A stretch of DNA of 64,000 nt, taken from Euleptes europaea. Taxonomy: Eukaryota > Chordata > Lepidosauria > Squamata > Sphaerodactylidae. Below the pieces are notes generated by a model. The model ran no database searches. It was not told the origin of the DNA and saw only the letters and a list, made by a program, of their open reading frames with translations. Below are positions 59,911 through 64,000 of the stretch, in pieces. The stretch spans positions 8,749,821 through 8,813,820 of the forward strand of contig NC_079312.1 of the NCBI RefSeq assembly GCF_029931775.1. The letters are read 5' to 3'. Within the stretch, counting starts at the first letter, position 1. Every line of letters begins with the position of its first letter. Both the position numbers and the translations under genes were made by a program.

Positions 59911-60153
59911 TAGTAAAGAGCAAGAGTCCAGTAGCACCTTAAAGACTAACCAAAATATTTTCTGGCAGGGTATGAGCTTTCGTGAGCCACAGCTCGCTTC
60001 TTCAGATACCGGGTATCTGAAGAAGTGAGCTGTGGCTCACGAAAGCTCATACCCTACCAGAAAATATTCTGGTTAGTCTTTAAGGTGCTACTGGACTCTT
60101 GCTCTTTACTACTACTGCAGACAGACTAACACGGCTACTCACTGTGAATTATC
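59911..60153. mobile_element. Head-to-head PLE palindrome with 12-bp duplication
   Basis: Arms of about 100 bp (59911-60010 and 60011-60111) are near-perfect inverted copies; the right side continues with a single-copy tail to 60153. Target duplication aacaagagatgg at 59899-59910 and 60154-60165 shows that the palindrome inserted as a unit. Confidence 0.92.
60011..60054 (+). ncRNA. Hammerhead-ribozyme motif (plus strand)
   Basis: Helix I gggtat (60011-60016) pairs with ataccc (60049-60054). Core ctgaaga is at 60017-60023. Helix II gtgagc/gctcac (60025-60030, 60035-60040) has loop tgtg. Core gaaa is at 60041-60044, followed by a 2-bp palindromic helix III agct. One extra A (60024) precedes helix II. 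The predicted cut is after 60048. A similar motif reads on the minus strand at 59968-60010 with one helix II mismatch. Confidence 0.72.
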
Positions 60154-60180
60154 AACAAGAGATGGATTGACTCTATAAAG

Positions 60181-60466
60181 CACTGGTTCCCAACCGGGGG
60201 TCCGTGGACCCCCAGGGGTCCGCGAGAACTAAATTAAGGCCCGCGAAACAAAGTTATAAACCCATAATAAATTAATATTTTCAATTAAAAGTTCTCTATT
60301 ATAAAATATATATATTCAAATATTATTCTAAGTTTAATGTTTAACTAACAGTTATGATTAAAGTTTATTTTCAAATTCTCGGAATTTTTATTTTGAACTT
60401 TGGGGTCCCTGCACCGAACAAAAAAGTCCTAGTGGTCCCTGGTCAAAAAAAGGTTGGGAACCACTG
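60181..60466 (+). mobile_element. hAT MITE with 8-bp duplication
   Basis: Same family as 22657-22944; duplication ctataaag at 60173-60180 and 60467-60474. Confidence 0.95.
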
Positions 60467-60599
60467 CTATAAAGGAAGCCACAGCCCTGTTTGTCAGACC
60501 TGAGCAAGGCTGTCAAAGATAGGACATTTTGGAGGACTTTCATTCATAGGGTCGCCATAAGCCGGAAGCGTCTTGACGGCACTTCTCTCTCACTCCCAC

Positions 60600-61115
60600 C
60601 CCCAGCTCGTTATGCGGGACTACAACTCCCAGAATGCCCTATTCCTCCACCCCCTTCTCAGCGCGCCTTGCCGCTCACACTTCCTCGTTTTTGTGCGTCA
60701 CCATCGCCGTTTCTAAGCTAGGCGGTGCACGTCAATCAACGCAACGCTCCTCTGAGAGGCGCGCGCGCCGCACGGGGTTGAAGAACGCCTAGGGCCCCAG
60801 GCCGTTTCTTTCTCCACCCTCCCCCTTCTGGCGCCCGCGTGTCGTCACCACAGCTACGGACCCAATCGGAGACGTCTGTTTTGTGCCACGTGATGGTAGC
60901 GACGCGGAAGCGGCGAGGCGACTGGTTGGCGGCTGGTTGCCTAGGAGACCGGGCAGAAAGGCGCGAAAAGAGGTTTGTGGAAAAGGGGGAAGTAAGTGAA
61001 AGCGGTTCTCGGCCCCGAGGGAGGCGCAATGCCCGGGGGGTGGGGGAGGGTCGCTGCATCAGGCAGGCTGGGGGAGGGGGAGGCCTCTGGGCCTGGGAGA
61101 CCCAGACCGGGGAGG
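60600..61115 (+). promoter_or_regulatory. CpG-rich promoter with ZNF143/STAF site
   Basis: actacaactcccagaatgcc at about 60625-60644 matches the ZNF143/STAF promoter element. Further on are a cccaatcgg CCAAT box (about 60860), a cacgtga E-box (about 60887), a gcggaagcg ETS-type site (about 60905) and ggcgcgaaaag, an E2F-type site (about 60959). A donor gtaagt begins at about 60990. Together these suggest a TATA-less housekeeping-type promoter with a first exon ending near 60989, reading rightwards; a bidirectional promoter is possible. ORFs across it are probably 5' UTR. Confidence 0.7.
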
Positions 61116-61206
61116 GGCTTGGTCGAGGGGGCCTTCCTTGCCTTCATACACGCATAGAGTTGCTAACCGGCGCAGGTTTTAAAAAGTAACAATACTTTGC
61201 ATAAAG

Positions 61207-61471
61207 CACTGGTTCCCGACCTGGGGTCCACGAGAACTAAATTAAGGTCCGCGAAACAAAGTTACAAAACCCATAATAAATTAATATTTTCAATTAAAAG
61301 TTCTCTATTATAAAAATATATATTCAAATATTATTCTAAGTTTAATGTTTAACTAACAGTTATGGTTAAAGTTTATTTTCAAATTCTTGGGAGTTTTTAT
61401 TTTGAACCTTGGGGTCCCTGCACCGAACAAAAAAGTCCTAGTGGTCCCTGGTCAAAAAAGGTTGGGAACCA
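61207..61471 (+). mobile_element. hAT MITE, plus orientation
   Basis: Same family. Flanks gcataaag and gtgtaaag match imperfectly as a target duplication. Confidence 0.88.
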
Positions 61472-61473
61472 CT

Positions 61474-61797
61474 GGTGTAAAGGTTCCAGGTAGATGTGTT
61501 GTGACCCTGGATAGGACACCTAGTGATGGTATCATAGGCCAGTTTAGCAACCCAGCAGATGTAGCTAGGGCAAGTCAGCTCATGCCTTCTCCAACCAGGT
61601 TCCACATTCATGCAGGATTAAACATTGGCATGTTTTGCTGTTAATTTGACTACAGCCTCCTAGGTTAGAGTAGAAGGGGGACAAGCCTACAAATGTCTGT
61701 TATTATCTTCATTTTATAACCCACTTTTCTCACGGAGACTCCAGTATGAAATATGAAAAACAATTCAATGTCTACACTCACTTCTATTACTTTGCAT
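61474..61797 (+). repeat. Left arm of an inverted duplication
   Basis: ggacacctagtgatggtatc, aaacattggcatgttttgct and acatttgt-like phrases recur in reverse order at 63100-63400. The arm includes an L2-type 3' end (taacccacttttctcacgga). Confidence 0.88.
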
Positions 61798-61807
61798 TTG
61801 TGTAAAG

Positions 61808-62087
61808 CAGTGGTTCCCAACCTTTTTTTGACCAGGGACCACTAGGACTTTTTTGTTCGGTGCAGGGACTCCAAGGTTCAAAATAAAAATTCTGAGAATT
61901 TGAAAATAAACTTTAATCATAACTGTTAGTTAAACATTAAACAGAATAATATTTGAATAGATTTTATAATAGAGAACTTTTAATTGAAAATATTAATTTA
62001 TTATGGGTTTATAACTTTGTTTCGTGGACCTTAATTTAGTTCTCGCGGACCCCTGGGGGTCCACGGACCCCCAGTTGGGAACCAGTG
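61808..62087 (-). mobile_element. hAT MITE, minus orientation
   Basis: Perfect 8-bp duplication gtgtaaag at 61800-61807 and 62088-62095. Reverse orientation relative to the other three copies. Confidence 0.94.
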
Positions 62088-62194
62088 GTGTAAAGGTTCC
62101 AGGTAGATGTGTTGGTTCCAAGAAATGCCAAAACAAAATCTTTTATTCTTGCAACCCTGGAAACGCCTTCAGGAGGAAGAGGGCGTGATTTTGG

Positions 62195-62695
62195 GAGGGG
62201 CTGTGGCTCCGTGGAACAGCATCTGCATCCCATGCAGAGGGTCCTCAAGTCAGGCTCCAGTTTCAAAGATGATGCAAAAGAGTTCTGCCTGGAGATCTCC
62301 CGAAACCGAATTCCAGACCACAGAGATCAGGTCCACTGGAGAAATTGGCAGCCTTGGAGGTTGGAATGCGTGGTCTATCACAGAGTCTACAAGCCCTCAA
62401 GTTACCCCACATCCCAACTGAGCTCCCGCTTCTCCCAAACTCTGCCTTCCCCAGGCTCTGCTCCCAAATCTGCAGGAATTTCCTAACCCAGAGTATGTGG
62501 TGTTTCTCACCCTCACAAGTTGTGGGTGCGAGTTAAGGTTGCCAACTTCAGATTGTCAAGTTCCAGGAGATTTGGGGGCAGAGCCTGGGGAGGGGGGAAT
62601 TTGGGCAGAGATTTCGCCTAGAGCTGCCATTTTCTCTTGGTCTCTGTTTCCTGGAGTACTCCAGTCCCCACCTGGAGGTTGGCAACCGCAATGGG
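62195..62695. repeat. SINE fragment and two TIR-type MITE-like repeats
   Basis: 62195-62275 resembles a tRNA SINE head (ggggctgtggctccgtggaa). 62278-62480 and 62535-62695 (the latter reversed, ending ggaggttggcaacc) belong to the repeat family of 4294-4509. Confidence 0.6.
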
Positions 62696-62854
62696 AGTTT
62701 TCAGGAGCATGCACTGGTGCAAAGAAGAACTGGAACGTTTGGAGGTTTTGGATGCAGAGGATTGTGCCATCTTTAGAAGTCTGTGTTTTGTGTTATCAGA
62801 AGTGCTTGGGTACTTCAGGTTCTTTCAGGGAGCAGTCTAGGCACCATTGGCACA
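62696..62854. other. Short unclassified stretch
   Basis: Nothing recognised. Confidence 0.5.
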
Positions 62855-63055
62855 TGAACGTATGAAGCTGCCTTATACTGAATCAGACCCTTGGTCCATC
62901 AAAGTCAGTGTTGCCTACTCGGACTGGCAGCAGCTCTCAGGTAGAGGTCTTTCACATCTGTTTGTCTATCCCCTTTAACTGGAGATGGCAAGGATTGAAC
63001 CTGGGACCTTCTGCATGCTAAGCAGATGCTCTACCACTGAGCCACAGCCACACTC
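62855..63055 (-). repeat. tRNA-derived SINE
   Basis: The minus strand begins gtggctgtggctcagtggta, with ggtcccaggttcaatccttg as B-box region, and ends gtataaggcagcttcatacg. Confidence 0.88.
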
Positions 63056-63096
63056 CAATATTGCATCCAGGGAGGTAGTGAGAAGTAGACTTTCTA

Positions 63097-63400
63097 AAAT
63101 AGGAGAAGTGAGTGTAGACATTGAATTTTTTTTCATATTTCATACTGGAGTCTCAGTGAGAAAGGTGGGTTATAAAATGAAGATAATAACAGACATTTGT
63201 AGGCTTGTCTCCCTTCTACTCTAATTCCCAACCTAGGAGGCTGTAGTCAAATTAACAGCAAAACATGGCTGCTATCCAATGTTTAATCCTGCATGAATGT
63301 GGAACCTGGTTGGAGAAGACATGAGCTGACTTGCCCTAGCTACATCTGCTGGGTTGCTAAACTGGCCTATGATACCATCACTAGGTGTCCTATCCAGTAG
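63097..63400 (-). repeat. Right arm of an inverted duplication
   Basis: Reverse complement of about 61500-61795, including aggctgtagtcaaattaaca against tgttaatttgactacagcct, with scattered differences. Confidence 0.88.
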
Positions 63401-63433
63401 GCTTCTATTTTGAGTGTGTGTACCTAATTTGGG

Positions 63434-63632
63434 CCCTGACCTGGATAGCACTGGCTAGCCCAATGTTGGAAGCTAAGCAAGGTTGGCCCTGGTTAGTATT
63501 TGAATGGGAGACCACCAAGGAAGTCCAGGGTCACAACACAGAAGCAGGCAATGGCAAAGCTCCTCTGAACATCTCATGCCTTGAGGTCACCATAAGTCTT
63601 ATCTGTGACTTGATGGCACTTTCCATCAGCAC
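63434..63632 (+). repeat. 5S rRNA-derived SINE
   Basis: gctaagcaaggttggccctg and ggttagtatttgaatgggag follow the 5S rRNA internal promoter region; the tail is ctgtgacttgatggcacttt. Confidence 0.87.
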
Positions 63633-63717
63633 CTAGTTTGGGCACCTGGGACTGGTCAAGGATTCTGTTGCTGACTTCTCATGCTGCCAAAGCTGGTGTG
63701 GGCATTGGGGTTGGAGA

Positions 63718-63885
63718 TTCTCAGGCTGCAGATCGTCTACTCTGACTGGCAGTGGGTCTCAAGCAGGGGTCTTTCACATGATTTATCATCTGATTCTTTT
63801 TGTTTTTAAACTGGAGGCACTGGAGATCGAACCTGGTACCTTCTTCATGCAAAGCAAATGCTTTGCCACGTAGCCCATGCACTAT
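63718..63885 (-). repeat. tRNA-derived SINE, diverged
   Basis: The minus strand has aggttcgatctccagtgcct and the family body; older than 62855-63055. Confidence 0.75.
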
Positions 63886-64000
63886 TGTTGATCTTGAGGA
63901 ACTTCAACATCTACACCTAGGCTTCCCTGTGTGAGGCAGTTCATACCCACCATGGAACTGTCCTCAAAAATGTGGCAGGTCATATGCTTGATTTGGTGTT
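63886..64000 (+). repeat. Possible LINE endonuclease fragment, cut by the window end
   Basis: gaggaacttcaacatctaca reads RNFNIYT, like the GDFNIH motif of LINE endonucleases. catatgcttgatttggt reads HMLDLV, like the downstream GHTLDLV motif. Confidence 0.45.

Larger units (their letters stand above)
59660..60590 (+). repeat. Bov-B LINE with three nested insertions
   Basis: RT-region sequence (ggtttccagttggcaaaggt, ccctatcttttcaatcagtg), an internal deletion, then ggaagacccaacaagagatg and the tail to about 60590. It is split by a PLE piece (59711-59793), a PLE palindrome (59911-60153) and a hAT MITE (60181-60466), each with its own target duplication. Confidence 0.9.

Noticed and set aside
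60839-61189. 116-residue ORF over the CpG-rich promoter
   Set aside because: Arginine/glycine-rich translation of CpG island DNA that runs through a likely splice donor; no domain. Treated as probable 5' UTR.
63440-63530. Possible 5S rRNA gene
   Set aside because: Only part of the 5S sequence is present, and it runs into a SINE tail shared with 47970-48172.

Overview
The window is vertebrate nuclear DNA, almost certainly from a squamate reptile and quite possibly a gecko. The evidence is the repeat mix: Bov-B LINEs with the typical 3' tail, SINEs resembling the Sauria SINE, CR1 and L2-like LINEs, lizard-type L1s, tRNA- and 5S rRNA-derived SINEs, hAT MITEs and Penelope-like elements (PLEs). 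The species call is inference; no search was possible.

The host genes are a tandemly duplicated KRAB C2H2 zinc-finger block. The left copy (about 1-15405) holds four parts in order: a GC-rich 5' module, a KRAB cassette without fingers (A0: 3844-3929, 4618-4744, 5317-5409), a second 5' module, and a complete four-exon gene A (7831-7916, 9535-9661, 10761-10853, 11743-14027; about 839 aa). The right copy (about 21850-47905) repeats this order as cassette B0 (28967-29057, 35519-35645, 36228-36320) and gene B (38405-38490, 39746-39872, 40940-41032, 44425-46895; about 901 aa). The joined coding lengths of A and B are exact multiples of three, and every KRAB A exon is 127 nt. Splice phases would let A0 or B0 feed the downstream finger exon as alternative 5' cassettes. 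Arrays A and B have 22 and 24 finger repeats. Both end at the same inherited 2-nt deletion, followed by decayed fingers.

Between the blocks (15.4-21.8 kb) lies a nested transposon graveyard: CR1, L1, a LINE RT, a Sauria-type SINE, a hAT element and an inverted Bov-B pair. In the right copy a young, broken LTR retrovirus fossil (29659-35112) sits antisense in the first intron of B0. From 47.9 to 60.6 kb the DNA is again nearly all nested elements. It includes a half-L1-like insertion inside CR1, an L1 ORF2 fragment and PLE reverse-transcriptase relics. It also holds a run of covarying stem-loops at 54.56-54.93 kb that I cannot assign, and a head-to-head PLE palindrome carrying two opposed hammerhead-ribozyme motifs (59911-60153).

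At 60.6-61.1 kb there is a CpG-rich promoter with a good ZNF143/STAF site, CCAAT box, E-box, ETS and E2F sites. It is probably the start of another gene whose coding exons lie outside the window or are not recognisable. The rest (61.2-64.0 kb) is MITEs, SINEs and an inverted duplication.

One theme ties the window together: a repressor family of the type that usually targets transposons, embedded in many generations of transposon insertions. Target-site duplications visible in the sequence order many of these insertions.
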